Shown here in pieces: positions 1 to 12,989 of a stretch of 64,000 nucleotides of DNA. The stretch's first letter is position 1; each line of letters begins with the position of its first letter. A program made the translations under genes and the position numbers. The notes below the pieces were generated by a model that searched no databases, was not told the origin of the DNA, and worked only from the letters and a program-made list of their open reading frames with translations. The stretch covers positions 21,368,476-21,432,475 of the forward strand of contig OZ038379.1 of the NCBI GenBank assembly GCA_964036045.1, in the 5' to 3' direction. The stretch is from Eutreptiella sp. 'Long Island Sound 2002'. Taxonomy: Eukaryota; Euglenozoa; Euglenophyceae; Eutreptiales; Eutreptiaceae.

Positions 1-529
1 GCAGTGGTCAGTAGAGATCCCCCTGGAGCCGCCACCGCAGCTCTGGTGGCGAGGGCTGATGCACATGGGTTGTGGGGGCCAGAGGGGTCCGGATCTGCGC
101 CGCAAAATTTCGACAGCCCCCCCTCCCCCGACCTCCCATCAGAGCCCCACCAATCCCATGCCTGGGCACAAAATCTAATTGCCTGCGCCCCTCCACGGCG
201 CAGTACCTGAGAATCACGTCCATCGGAGTTCTGATCGTTTGATGCCTCCGGTGGCGCTGGCGGGTGCACCCATAAGACCGGCTCCTCTTGTTCAAGGAGT
301 GGGATCGAGTCCGGCTCCTGAAGGGAACATGAAGACAGGCGTTTCCATTTATGTTGCTGTGGAGCGGAGATAGCTGTGTCTGCATGTGCTCTTGCGCTGA
401 GGTGGCCCCTTTGCCATCCCCTCCCAGGTGGCCCCCTTATCATTCCCCTCCCAAAATTCAGATACAAAAAGCGCTATCGGGCTCCCTGGGGGCGCACCCG
501 CTGTTGATGCTGACACTCAGCTCATGCCC

Positions 530-580
530 ACGCTGATGCTGATGCTGATGCTGATGCTGATACTCATGCTGATGCTTAAT
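530..580 (+). repeat. (CTGATG)n hexamer tract
   Basis: About seven CTGATG units with one variant (CTGATACTCATG). Similar short tracts occur at 1311-1352 and near 17250. Confidence 0.85.
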
Positions 581-601
581 CCCCCCCCAAAAAAATATTT
601 A

Positions 602-1044
602 CATGTGAATATTAAACTGCCGTGAATATTAAATGGGGGTTGGTTTGATATTCACGCAGTGTTGTCGTGTATTTAGCTTTGTACACAGCATGGATGACAA
701 CGGGTGGTCAAGCAGTACTGCAGGGTCAGAAGTCGAGCTTCTATCAGATGTCAACATGTCAGACAGTGGTAGTGACAGCCAAGATTGTGATGTTGGGGTG
801 GAGGGGGATTTGCTTGATGAAGATGGTGAATTTGAGGACAGCCAGGGTACAAGCGAGGTACCATTGACACAACGCTCTGTCCAAAAGTGGGAAGATCAGC
901 AGGAGCATGAACATCAGTACGAGCATGCATCAGGATGAGCATCAGCATAAACCCCCCCAAATAATATTCACATCGGTTTACAATATTCAACCATTTAATA
1001 TTCACACCCCCATCTAATATTCACGGCGGGATTCTATTCACATG
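602..1044. mobile_element. short inverted-repeat element carrying an acidic ORF
   Basis: Bases 602-639 (CATGTGAATATT...GTGAATATTAAATGGGGG) recur inverted at 1007-1044 with about 32 of 38 positions matching, including a near-perfect 21-bp core (619-639 against 1007-1027). Extra direct copies of the AATATTCAC motif lie inside each arm, and CTGATG-type repeats lie just outside or inside. Between the arms is the ORF listed at 690-938. No target duplication was found, so the exact ends are uncertain. Confidence 0.55.
690..938 (+). CDS. small acidic ORF inside inverted-repeat element
   Basis: Beginning at the ATG at 690, the frame encodes 82 residues: MDDNGWSSSTAGSEVELLSD, then a long Asp/Glu/Ser stretch (DLLDEDGEFEDSQG) and a Gln/His-rich end. 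Acidic leaders of this kind start some cut-and-paste transposases (for example piggyBac-like), but no catalytic part is present. It may be a truncated transposase leader or a chance frame. Confidence 0.3.
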   Translation: MDDNGWSSSTAGSEVELLSDVNMSDSGSDSQDCDVGVEGDLLDEDGEFEDSQGTSEVPLTQRSVQKWEDQQEHEHQYEHASG

Positions 1045-2428
<1,384 letters not shown>

Positions 2429-2965
2429 TCGCAGGTGTGTTTGCATGCAGGTGTGTGTATGTGCATGGGAGCGTGTACAGGCGCACATGTGTGTACATTG
2501 GGTGTGATGCCCATAACTTTGAAGCAATCATCATGTTCGCTGGCAGAATACATCTCTTCTGTTCTGTAGTATCCATTGTGGCACTTCCCCTCCCGAGGTA
2601 GGCAACCGAGCTTGGGCCCTCGCCACCTCGGTCATGGGTACTGTAGCTGGTACTATGTGAATGCCCTTTACTAATATTGTTTGTGTCCAACAGGGAAGGG
2701 CAATGCTGGCTCATCCTCTATGGCATTGCATGCCCTCGGCACCGCTATGGACATCCCATGAATGCACTTCCCCCATGATGGGTGTATGTCCCGTTATGCC
2801 ACAATGTGCCCTCCTCTACCAACTACCCAAATCGGTCCAGCTGCTGCTATGGTTCCTTCTGACAGGTGCTGGGCTGCACAATTGCACGGTAGCCGTATCA
2901 ATACCCAACACTCCTTCCTCAAACATGCATGTGCATATGCGTTGTGTGTGTGGGTATGTGAATGT

Positions 2966-2990
2966 GGTGTGTGTGTGTGTGTGTGTGTGT
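2966..2990 (+). repeat. (TG)n microsatellite
   Basis: About 12 pure TG units flanked by TG-rich sequence. Confidence 0.95.
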
Positions 2991-5180
2991 GCGTGCGTGC
3001 GCATGCACGAGCGCAGGGGAGAACTATATATTAATAAGGGCACAGGCCTATCAAGGTTCAGGAAGCTGGTGCGCCTGGGGGATAATTGCAGAGCCAAGGA
3101 GGGGGTTGACCCTTGCCCCAGCCCTCTTGGCTAGCCCCGGGAGGCGTAATGCAACAGAGGGACCGACCAGAGGAAACCACCCAGTGCCTTCGTCGGACGC
3201 CCTGCCATGCTGCCGCCCCCCTGTGGCCGCACCTATGACGTGGGGGCCCAGCCCATAGAGGCCCCCTCCCTGGACCGGCTGTGAGGCCATGCCCTGCAAT
3301 CATACTAAGGAGGGGCACCAGCATGGGCTAAGGGGGTCAGTACTCATACGGGAGCAGTGATGGCGACCGGAAAACCCAAATGTGTGTGTGCATGTGTGTG
3401 CAGGCATGTGCGCAAAGAAGCATGATACACCAGGTTGGCCAAGAAAAGAATGCACGAAAAGTTACCCTCTCCCTTGAGCAGCCGACAGCAACAAACAAAC
3501 AAAACAACACCCACACAAGGCTGTGACCCCATGACACATAGGCCACTGACGACATGCCATGACAACAGGACTGTTGAGGGCAAGGACACAGTGCTACACA
3601 ACTGCCAACAGTCCAGAGGGAAAACGCCCATTCCCAAACAGTGCAGTGCGCCACAAAAACAGCACACCCACGGATCCCTGTTCCGATGCAAAATGCAAGC
3701 GCAAAATCCATGCTTTCAAAAGTTGGGAAAGCACTGAGTAGTGTCTGAACAACGTGTTGTCTGCACGGTAAGGACGAAGTGGGTAGGGGGTTGGTTTCTT
3801 CATTTGACAAGGTGTGGCATGGCAAATGCCAGTGTAAATGGCTGTCACTGTGTGCAATGATGTCCACAGAAACGTGATCGCTGCGCAATTCAAGGAACAT
3901 GAAGGCAGCTGCTCAGGACATGCCATGCACACACATGCATGCGAGCATACATGTTTGTATGCATCTGAAAAGAAAGAGGGGTACCAGCTCTGCATTATCC
4001 CTTGAAGAAAAATAACACGTGTAAAAGAACCACACACCACTGCACATAAAATCTCTGGTTTTTCAGGGGTTTTGAATAGCCCAAAAAGATGTGTTTGTTG
4101 TCCAAAATCAAGTTTTTCGCCGCGCAGGGGCGGGGCTCTCTTATGTGAAACACCTAGAGCACTGATGTGTTTTCGTTAGGGAAGGGGGCTTATATCCTGT
4201 ACATGTTGTGTAACTTGTTTTATTCAGACGTACCACTACCAGTGCTTGCACTGGATCCACAAGACAGCCGGCTGCTGCTTTATGCAGAGCTTTCTGTCCA
4301 TTTGTGGTGCCACGAGCCCACTTGTGTTTCTTCATTATTCGTGATGTGATCAATGGTGATTATTGGGGATTTCATTCCGGGCTATGCGGAATCTTGAGAG
4401 CCTGCATTTTCTGGACGTAGCATGCAGTACACCAACCTCAAAAGATAACTAACTCGACTCTGAAAAAAATGCAAAATGCAAGAAATGCAAAAAAAAAAAA
4501 AAAAAGGTAGCTACTATCTTCATTTCGGTTCACAATTTTGAAAATTGTCCCAAGGCTCGGTGAAAATGTCACTTTATATGACCACAACAGCATAGGTTAA
4601 CTGCTGCCTCATGGTAGGCTTGATAGAATGACACTTCTCTTTTCATCAACATTCCCAACCAAAGAAGCGCTGAATGAAGGCACCCAGCGTGGAAAGAGAT
4701 ATGGGCTGCCAGCATCCGACCAACAGTTGTTAACACTGGCCAGATCATTGAGTGGCTAAACAACACTTTTACACTGTGCCCAGTCTTTGCTTCTTGTCTT
4801 TGCGATCTCCTGTGCTGAAATGCCCTCTAGTGCTCCACTGGGCAGACTAGGTTGCTGTGTTGTACTGATCGAGGGTCAAGGACTTTCAAACGTGCAAACA
4901 AACCTACAAACAATGCTCTTGGTGCTGCAAAATCTAAGAGGCAACTTTTGCCCCACCTTTGTCCACACCCAGCATATCTGCATGCAACTCAGTCATTGCA
5001 CGATCATTGCACTTGAGCCTGAATCGTGGGACGTTCACCATGAATACCCCAGATCACCCAGCAGGTAATGGAGAACCACACGCCAAGCCGGCAAAGACGC
5101 ACTGCACCTACAGCTTGGTGTTGCACCATGCAGACTCAGCCACAACGCAGCCAATGGCTGCTTGATGCCGCACTTCGAGT
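2991..5180. other. no supported gene
   Basis: Unique sequence with an A-rich tract (poly-A near 4490-4506). The 187-codon minus frame at 3900-3337 is Cys/Trp/Phe-rich and does not look like protein. Confidence 0.55.
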
Positions 5181-5184
5181 GCCA

Positions 5185-7080
5185 TCAACCAACGTCCGAT
5201 TGCCTGGCCACCCCGAACCTGAGCGCACAGCAGATGCCGCAGACCTGATGCAGATATCCGAGGGTCTGTTCATCCCGAAGGGCAACTGGGGTAAAGATTT
5301 TGGTGGGGCTGCGCTCAGCGAGAGGGGGCAGGAAGGCGTTGTGGCCCTCATTCCGATTGGGGTCTGCCAGAATTTGCAGCTCCTGCCAGTCCGGATGCCA
5401 CCCCATCGTCTTGTAAAAGATCGCCTTCAAGGCTCCTGAAACATCGCGTGGATTGTGAGGCAGGCCACGGGCCTGTGTGGCAAGGCACTTATGGGGCAGG
5501 GCAGAGGCACAGAGCAGGGCAGCGGTTTGTGAAACAGCGCAGGCGTTATCCAAAGAACACGCCGTACAGGCCCATCTCCCCAATGCCATGCCCGCGCCGC
5601 GGCTGCTGTGCTGGCGGTGCAGAGGGAGGGAGAGGGGGACCTGCTGTCGTGACGCCGGGCAACACCGCGCACTTGACATGGACGATATGGTCTATCGTGA
5701 AGCCCATGGAGGCCCTCATGGCGTCCGGATCGCTGCGGTTGACCGACAAACGCACAGGAAAGCGATCCTCGTCGCGGGCCCACGTCCAGACCAAATCCAG
5801 GCATAACAGACTGCAGTGACACGGATGGCGGGTGTGTCCACTCACGTCACGGCGCAACAACAGGAGTGTTCGTTGGACACACCGTTTTGGTGCGCGCGGC
5901 AATGTTGTGAAACGCTGCAACACATCCCGAGGCACAAGATAACCAGCCCGCTCAAAGCACAACACAATGCAGGCTTCCATTGAGCACTTTTCAGAGTAGA
6001 GGCCCTTGCTGCGGTCCCGCTTCATGTGCTATCAGAGTAATCGACACCACTTTGTTGTTCCGCCCCATGATGTTTTCTTGTGCCCACATTGCGTACTCCC
6101 CTCCAACTCTCCTTTGAAAGTGCCATTTAATCCAGGCTTGTCACAGGTCCTTTAGTGGAGGGACACCATTCCCTCACATCCTGCTTTACAAATTTGCCCA
6201 CCATTACTGCAAGATACATCACAACCACCCCTCATTTCCCCAATCCTTTGGCCTGAAACCTCGGTTCTGAAGCCCGGTACCTAATTAAGTACCAAATCAA
6301 TTAGGTCCCCCAAAAATACTGTGCGAACGGAAATGTTCGTTGGACGGCATTCGTTGGACACGGGGAGAGGGGGGTTCGCCCTATGCCATCAGACCCCTCG
6401 TGTTCTGCTGGTTGCACACTGGGCACTGGCGGATGGAAAGGTGGCTGGACTGAACACCTTCGGGTGGGTACCTCGAGGGCCGTTGCAGGCAGACAGAAGC
6501 TGGTGGCAGAACTGACTGCTACCCCAAAGGGGCCGGGGTGCCCTGCCGTCCCGCACAGTGCAGGCCTGAGCAGAGCAGGCTGCTGGCATCCTTCCCTTCC
6601 TCTTGACACCCGATAAGGGATTGGGTGTTTGCACCTATCCAGCCGCAGCACTGCGTTTGTGGCGTCCTTGTGGCTCCACAGCGGGATGCACACCCGCGTG
6701 CCGTCCCCAGCGTCAATCTCGGTGCGGGCCACGACTGCAATATCCATTGGGGTGGCGTCCATCTCGCAGTGCTTGTTGCGCAACAGATGCGATACCAGCA
6801 ACGCCAGCAACAGCCCCGAGACAGTCTTGGAGTGGAGCTCCTCCTTCAAATTTTTATGGTCCATCTTCGGCAGCGGGATCTCGTCGGGCTTGTGGTAGGG
6901 AAACTTGCCGCGGATTGTGAGCTTGAGGGGCCGCGTGCGCACCCACCGGCTGTCAGTTGTGACGAAGAGTGGGACGTCGGGAATATCTGTGGTGCCGCCC
7001 TCCATGGGCTTGGCATTCATGTCGACCGTGGAGGGTTTGGCACTGCGACAGAGGGCTGCTTGGGAATGGAACAGGCCCAC
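5185..7080 (-). CDS. candidate multi-exon gene, product not recognised
   Basis: Three minus-strand segments read like protein. Segment 1, about 7080-6635, has an internal ATG at 7020 and continues with PDVPLFVTTDSRWVRTRP, LHSKTVSGLLLALLVSHLL and DAGDGTRVCIPLWSHKDATN; a donor AG|GTGCAA falls at 6635/6634. Segment 2, about 6025-5660, contains MEACIVLCFERAGYLVPRDV and DPDAMRASMGFTIDHIVHV. Segment 3, 5435-5185, starts at acceptor GATGTTTCAG and contains KAIFYKTMGWHPDWQELQIL, then LADPNRNEGHN and SPTKIFTPVALRDEQTLGYL before a stop. Amino-acid make-up and splice signals support coding; the order fits one transcript, with phases unproven. I know no domain that matches. It could be a host gene or part of a large mobile element. 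Confidence 0.42.
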
Positions 7081-7099
7081 TTCATCCCCACACCGAACC

Positions 7100-8870
7100 T
7101 ACACAGGCCCTCTCAAAGGGCGTTGGGGCTCATCGCGCATACAGTACACCTAAAAATATATCGTGTGGTGTGGCGGAGTGCTGCATGTCAGGCATGTCCA
7201 GGGGGGGTATCTGCACCGCACGGGCACCGTGTGCACACTGCACACTTGCATGCGATCAGCAGGGACGTGCAGTTGTGATACACGGTCATCATCAACGTTA
7301 TACTGAATGACCACTTACTGCGGGTACTCTGACAGTATTGGCCCGAGGTCATGGGGAGCGTGGATGTGCCCCTTTTAGCCAGACCTACACGCCATTTTGG
7401 TGAATTGCCCGTTTTAGTGAAATATGGGGTCATGTGGTACCTGTAGTTACCGGTCCACCTGCAAATGCGCATCCTTCGCTTCGAAATCATTTTCTCCCAT
7501 CGGACTCATATTTTATCTCTGCGACCCAAACATACCCTCGTGCAACACTCCTTGTACCCACCACAGCCTAGCTAACCCTCACCACACCCTCACCAGCCCT
7601 CGCCCAATCCTCACCCAACCCTCACCCAACCCTCACCAACCCTCACCTGGTCTGTCTGGCACAGTATTCCAACCATTCAGATTGGTGGTACACTCTGTGG
7701 TAAAAATGCTGAAAAGATGCACAGGGCGTTCACCTGCCGGTTCTGGGTCAGACACAAATTCATGGCTGCAGGGAAGCACCAAGCCGTTTACGCTTGGTGG
7801 CGACCTTTGTCCAATCGACCACCGACATATCCTCCGAATGTTTTTGCAAAGCTTCCACTGCTAGGCCTCCCTTCCCAGCCCCCCTCCCTGAGGGCTTTTG
7901 AGTGGGGTTAGGTGCCGTGCCTTTTCCGCCCTTATGTGCATAAAAAACAGTGACACCAAGAAAATGTAAATAAGCAAGTGTGTAGTCATGGTCTGTGTTG
8001 TGCGACACACAATAACACTTAAGCCCCTGTGTGAAATAGGGTAGCAGTGAAAAGATCACGCAATGTGAACCAATGCGCGACTGGATTAGCCTGATACAGG
8101 GGCCCTGCTCTACTGCAGAGCATGGGACAACGAAATCAGAGAGGCACTCACATGACTGCTACCTCATCTACCACATCCCATACCACCTTCTCAGACAGTC
8201 CCTGTGGTGGCATTCTCCGTACAATTGCCTGTGCTGTCTACCGCTGTGTTCTTCTGCTGTGAATAGGGGATCCACCATCGGAGGGAGTTGCAAAAAGTGT
8301 GCGGCCCCGCTGCTGTATTTCTGGGTCCGTGGCGCCAATTGTTCTGCCAGGCTGCATTTGGCCCACCTCTGGGCTCCCTCCACCCATCTGGGCCCCCTTC
8401 CTTAGCCTATCCTCGACTGTTCTGTCTGGCTTCTGATGCAATTTGGCTGCTGCTTCGTCTCTCCAACCCATGTCATCATGTAGTTGGACGAACACCCGAA
8501 CAATGCTTCCCATTCCGTGCTGCCCACTGCACACCGCAAATGGGGGTTCCGCTGTCAGGGTCTTGATCTCCTCTACTAGCTGGGGATGTCAACGGCCGCA
8601 AAGGTACTTGCTAGAGAAGTGTTGCCCCACACACGGGGACGCCATGCCATACTCTCCCCAGAGTGCACAGTGTCTCGTACTCTCTCCGGGGGCACTGCAC
8701 ATCCAACCCACCCTGCTTGGGCAAAGAACAACCGACTTCCCTGGTGTCCAACGTTCAAAAAAGAAAAACTCTATTGCATCCGACAAGGCACCTTGAAGAG
8801 AAGAGAGGGCCTGGCTGGTGCCACACGGCTCCCCATGGCTTTTTTCGTACCCCCCCCCCCCTGTCAATGG
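7100..8870. other. no firm gene; one weak minus-strand frame
   Basis: The frame 8534-8238 (minus) has a short protein-like run (VFVQLHDDMGWRDEAAAKLH) but no family or splice support. The remainder shows nothing beyond the minisatellite listed separately. Confidence 0.45.
7557..7650 (+). repeat. (ACCCTCACC)n degenerate minisatellite
   Basis: About nine units of CCCTCACC/CAACCCTCACC with point differences. It resembles a telomere-like array only superficially. Confidence 0.85.
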
Positions 8871-9862
8871 CCCGGGCCGTGTTTCTTCTTTCGAGAGGGG
8901 GGGTCCATTAGCAAGGGGGGCCATGGTTCTTCTTCCGAAGGGGGGGGGGGTCGATTGACACATGCATGGGGGGTCCATTGACTCGAATTGTCATCAAAAA
9001 TCAAAAAAAATCTTTGCGTACGAATAGCTTGTGGCATCGGTGCAAACCTGGTGGGGACCAATGCTTTGTACCTCTTGCATCTTTGTGGTGGCTGTGGAGC
9101 TCACATTGGCCACCTTTTGCGATTTTTGCATGCTTTTACACTTTTTTTTTGTGGTGCTCACCATTTGTTTCCCGTGCCTTTCCTTCTTCACACATACAAG
9201 GACAAAATGGCAAACACGAAAAAAATGCGCAACTGCAACTTTTGAAACTATGATGGTTGAAACTGATGACCGTAAGCCTGCTTCAAAAAAGCTTCAGCAC
9301 CATTGACTTCATGTGGCAGTCAATGAATCTAGCATTGAAGCTGACGAGCGTGGTTGAATGCTACAAAATGGTGGCGTGCATTAAATCGCAACATACCAAG
9401 GGGGCCAGATGTGGCCCTAATCAAAGGACACAAAAGACAACCAACGAATGTACTTTTAGGCAACATGATCAGGCAACGGCACATGTTGTCAAGGCAGCAT
9501 ACGACCTACCATAAACTCCCGTCGAGCCTACTAGTGGTCATCCCACACAAACACAACATTTTAAGACAGACGCAATAAAATTAGGAATCAGTTTGAGACA
9601 CCGGTGGACCACAAATGTGCGTATTTCCACCTGTGCACCAACCCAAAAATGCCGTGTGCCCATCACATGCCATTGCACACTAAAGAAACTAGGCAAAAAA
9701 AAGGCAATGCGGGTGCGATTTGGTGAAAAAATCTCGAGGGGGGGGGGCATGTTTCTTCTTTCGAAGGGGGGGGGGTCCATTAGCAAGGGGGGCCATGTTT
9801 CTTCTTTCGAGAAGGGGGGGGGGGCATTGGCATGGGGGGTCCATTGGCATGGGGGGGGGGGG
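8870..9862. repeat. G-run repeat family (TTTCTTCTTTCGA + G-run), two clusters
   Basis: GTTTCTTCTTTCGA followed by a G7-G10 run, TCCATTAGCAAGGGGGGCCATG and a further G-run occur at 8880-8990 and 9745-9862. The unique interval 8990-9740 holds no gene I can support. Confidence 0.85.
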
Positions 9863-9877
9863 GTAGACCCCTCCCCC

Positions 9878-9942
9878 CTTGTCTAAGCTACGCAAAAGTG
9901 CGGAATTGATACGGTCCCTACGCCTGCAGTAGCTTAGACAAG
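9878..9942. repeat. 14-bp perfect inverted repeat (hairpin)
   Basis: CTTGTCTAAGCTAC at 9878-9891 and its complement at 9929-9942 enclose a 37-bp loop containing ATACGGTCCCTACGCC. A related copy of the loop and right arm lies at 11346-11392. Confidence 0.8.
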
Positions 9943-10747
9943 GCCATAGCTTGCGTGCAACACATACAACTACCAGCACACACGTGTGTGCGCGCAAGGT
10001 ATGAGCGCACCTCCACCCACACTCCCAAAGGCATGCAAACACAAGAACATTTTTGGAGCAGGAAATTTTCAGGTTCACACCCATGTTCCTCACAAGCAAA
10101 GAAGCATGAGAAGCCTACAAATGTTCGGCTTGGAAATGCTTCTTGCGATCATACACCATGCGGACTCACCACTTGAAGATACCTTTGAAGGTGCCTTTGC
10201 CCGAGGAAGAGGGGCTGGTTTGGGCTGAGGCAACTTAGGCAAACAACTCCCCCTTCTCCGAAGGTCCCTTCATTGTGGCATCCACGCGCTCACCGGTGGA
10301 ACATGTAAAAATAACTGGACACCCAAGTTCCAAGAGAGATGATTGCATGGTGAGTTGATGCAAGAAAGGGGAAGATAATGCACAAATATCCCACAAAACA
10401 AAGGCCAAGTTGTTGCACTACGTGCACATTGCGTGCATGCTGCGCACGCAGAGGCCGGGATACTCACCCAAGAATACTTGTCACCTGACTGGTTGCATAG
10501 CGAAGCAACAAAGCCCACATGAGAACAACGAAACTGCCTTCAACTTGTCCCAATTGGGGCTTTGTCGGAGAAAGTACAACCTGCCGTCTCGGGGGCCCAC
10601 TTGTGGGCGGAATGGCTACATCACCCATGCCTTCTCGGGGTCCCCATAGTGGGGAGAGTTCAATATGCGGGATGGAAAATGGGTAAAAATGGTTGAAAAT
10701 GGGCAACAAAGGGTGACAACTCAAATGTGCCACATCCCAAGTGCATA

Positions 10748-11115
10748 AACCCCCCCCACTTATAACCCCCCCCCCCCACTTATAACCCCCCCCACTTATA
10801 ACCCACCCCCCGGGAGATCCGTGCCACCTAGGGACTTATAACCCCCCTTTTTCAGCGCACAAGCATAGAACAAGAAGTGCCAGCGGATGGATTGCCAATA
10901 ATCGGGAATCTGTTACTTCTTCATCCCCCTCAGGCAAGTCAACGAGCTCCTCATCTGAAAATTTCCCCACCTCATCATCATCAGGAGCTGCAGCACCACC
11001 AGGGTCTCCTACAGATAGGTCCAAATCAATTTCCATTACAAAAAGATGAATGACGTATGAAGGTGCAAATGTGTCTGGATCCATGCCACCAAGGGACTTA
11101 TATCCCCCCCCCCCC
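10748..11115. repeat. ACTTATAACCCC repeat cluster with C-runs
   Basis: ACTTATAACCCCCC-type units occur at 10757, 10780, 10794 and 10833, with a further ACTTATATCCCC copy at 11096. The last two are each preceded by GCCACC.AGGG. Confidence 0.8.
10836..11041 (-). other. acidic minus-strand frame between repeated ACTTATAACCCC blocks
   Basis: From the ATG whose first base is 11036, the frame reads MEIDLDLSVGDPGGAAAPDD, then DEVGKFSDEELVDLPEGDEE, and continues to a stop. It is flanked by copies of AGGGACTTATA followed by C-runs (10828 and 11093). The layout, an acidic leader between repeated ends, echoes the 0.6-1.05 kb element. It may be a transposase leader remnant or chance. Confidence 0.25.
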
Positions 11116-11405
11116 CCCAGTATGGAACAAAAACTTGTCAAAAAGGGCCAAAAGTAGGGTCCGAGTATTTGACGACATCCAAGCCTTCACACTGCATGCG
11201 CACTGCGCACACGGCATTCCCAGAGCTCTGTGGGTTCAAGTGGGTAAACAATCACAACAAATGTGTCCATGACTCCATGTGATTGGCAGATTTGTCACCA
11301 AAACCATGTCTTATGCGGTTGCACTACATTTCGTACCGAAATTAGGTACGGGATCAATACGGTCCCTACGCCCGCTGTAGCTGAGACAAGGCAGTAGCTT
11401 AGGGG

Positions 11406-11477
11406 ATCAATGGTCGGCTCTGATAGACTGAATGTCCCCGCCATAGACACTTTCAGCCATTAGTTCGATTGTGCAAG
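11406..11477. repeat. dispersed ~70-bp repeat (pair with 18764-18833)
   Basis: ATCAATGGTCGGCTCTGATA, followed by CCCCGCCATAGACA and TTTCAGCCATTAGT, recurs at 18764-18833 in the same orientation with small differences. Confidence 0.85.
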
Positions 11478-11990
11478 GGGGCTTAGACAAGGGGGGGGGG
11501 GGGGGTAACTATTCAGCCGACCCATGCCGGCCTGAAAATGACTCTGAAAAGTCCTCAACAGGGGGGGCATAGGGGAGCCGATCTTGGAAAGTCGGAGATA
11601 GCACCTGGGACCCCGTCATTGGTTCGGGGTCCATATTTTTTTTGGGGGGGGGATTCGGGCCATGGCAAGCTGGCGAAGCCCACTCACCAGAAGGCACCTG
11701 AGAAATCTCTCGGAATCAAGGATCAGAGCTGTCCAATGCTACAATTGTCCCACAAGGCAAGGTGGTAGTGGCATAACACGTAGTGAGGATAAGCTGATTA
11801 GGATACCAGGAAATGCAGTGGGAACTGCCACACCCATAGGCATCCCAGTGTGCTACTAGAGCACAAGAAAGACTGAGGGTTGAAGGAAAACAGCGGTGTG
11901 CCACGCACAAAGAAAGCAATGCCGAGGAAGGAAGTCAATACCGAGGTGGAAAAGGTTGCTGTTCACCATGGACGTGGTAACACTGTCATC

Positions 11991-12006
11991 AAGAGAGAGA
12001 GAGAGG

Positions 12007-12030
<24 letters not shown>
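11991..12030 (+). repeat. (GA)n microsatellite
   Basis: About 20 GA units with one GG interruption. Confidence 0.97.
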
Positions 12031-12037
<7 letters not shown>

Positions 12038-12103
12038 CATATGCCTTGGGCTTGAAGGCACATTCTCCCACCTTAGCTTCCCTGGTGGATGGTAACACTG
12101 TCA

Positions 12104-12646
12104 TCACAAGTCTGACTTTGAGGGGGTTGGGGAAGTGTGGGGCATGCAGGTCTTTTTGAGGTTTGAGCTTTCAGAGTTGCAGGGCTGTGAACGCTTTTTC
12201 AGGAGATGCACTGTGGCTGCATCAGCCCAGAAACAGTCCTCTGCATTGGACCATTTCTGCTGAGCGGCGAAACGTGTAAGTACCTGCATCAAGCGATGAC
12301 ACAAGGTACGCAGGGATTGGGCCCAAATTGTTTTTTTCCTTGAGTCACATGTTTCCATCAGTGTGTCGTAGTAGACAAGGAGAAAAATCCGTTGGCGTTT
12401 GCAAACAATAATGTGGCGACATGAAGTACCAATGGAAGTGTGTCGGGTTGTGTAACACTGTCGCACCCGCTTGCAAAAATGCTGCAGAAGAGAGACTTCC
12501 ATGTATTGTGCATACTGAAGGAAGCGACTCCCTGATGCCATATCCCAGCACCGGCCACCTGGTCGTATTCTTTTTTTGTTCGCTGGCGCTGTAGACTGGA
12601 ACTCTGAAGCGTGGTGGGGGGGTGAACAACTCGGGGTTAAACACAC
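12104..12646 (-). CDS. open frame of 180 codons, function unknown
   Basis: The frame is open for 543 bp and its middle part reads like protein (FLQYAQYMEVSLLQHFCKRV, IIVCKRQRIFLLVYYDTLME, LRTLCHRLMQVLTRFAAQQK). It is basic and Cys/His-containing. It lies downstream, on the same strand, of the exon-like segments at 15024-12990 and could be a further exon or part of the same element. I see no conserved domain. The final ~25 residues are low quality and probably non-coding. Confidence 0.3.
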   Translation of the reverse strand: MCLTPSCSPPHHASEFQSTAPANKKRIRPGGRCWDMASGSRFLQYAQYMEVSLLQHFCKRVRQCYTTRHTSIGTSCRHIIVCKRQRIFLLVYYDTLMETCDSRKKTIWAQSLRTLCHRLMQVLTRFAAQQKWSNAEDCFWADAATVHLLKKRSQPCNSESSNLKKTCMPHTSPTPSKSDL

Positions 12647-12747
12647 CTGGAGGTGTGTATAGTGCGAGGATGCAAAGGCCTTTAGATCTGCTGTGTAGGG
12701 TGTACCGGGTTGACAGGTGAGGTAGTAGACAGCTTTGGGGGGGGGGG

Positions 12748-12978
12748 GGGTCCTTGCACTGCGCGCTACTTTTAGACTAGATTCCCCTATGAAGAACCCC
12801 CATACTAACCCCTTCCGAACACCCTCAAAATTAGGCCACCCAGCTACCCAAACGCCCCTAAATTTAAGTCACCCAAACTACCCTAGCTCAAGACAAATGC
12901 AAGCTACCTTCCCTTTGTATAAGACATCATGCAAAATGCGGAAAGCCACACACATATCCTGTTTTTTGTTCAATTGAA
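12748..12978. repeat. dispersed ~200-bp repeat, copy 1
   Basis: From TCCTTGCACTGCGCGC to ACACACATA it matches 45571-45765 with a few indels; shared blocks include GTCACCCAAACTACCCTAGCT and AAGACATCATGCAAAATGCGG. On the minus strand both copies open with the same peptide ending, GYVCGFPHFA plus stop. Confidence 0.9.
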
Positions 12979-12989
12979 AGCTCACTCAC

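Noticed and set aside
5815-5849. 35-bp intron (GTGAGT...CTGCAG) in segment 2 of the 5.2-7.1 kb gene
   Set aside because: Too short for the intron sizes seen elsewhere in the window, and the frame is already open across it.
7557-7650. Telomere repeat
   Set aside because: Units are irregular (CCCTCACC variants), interstitial and short; no canonical telomere unit.
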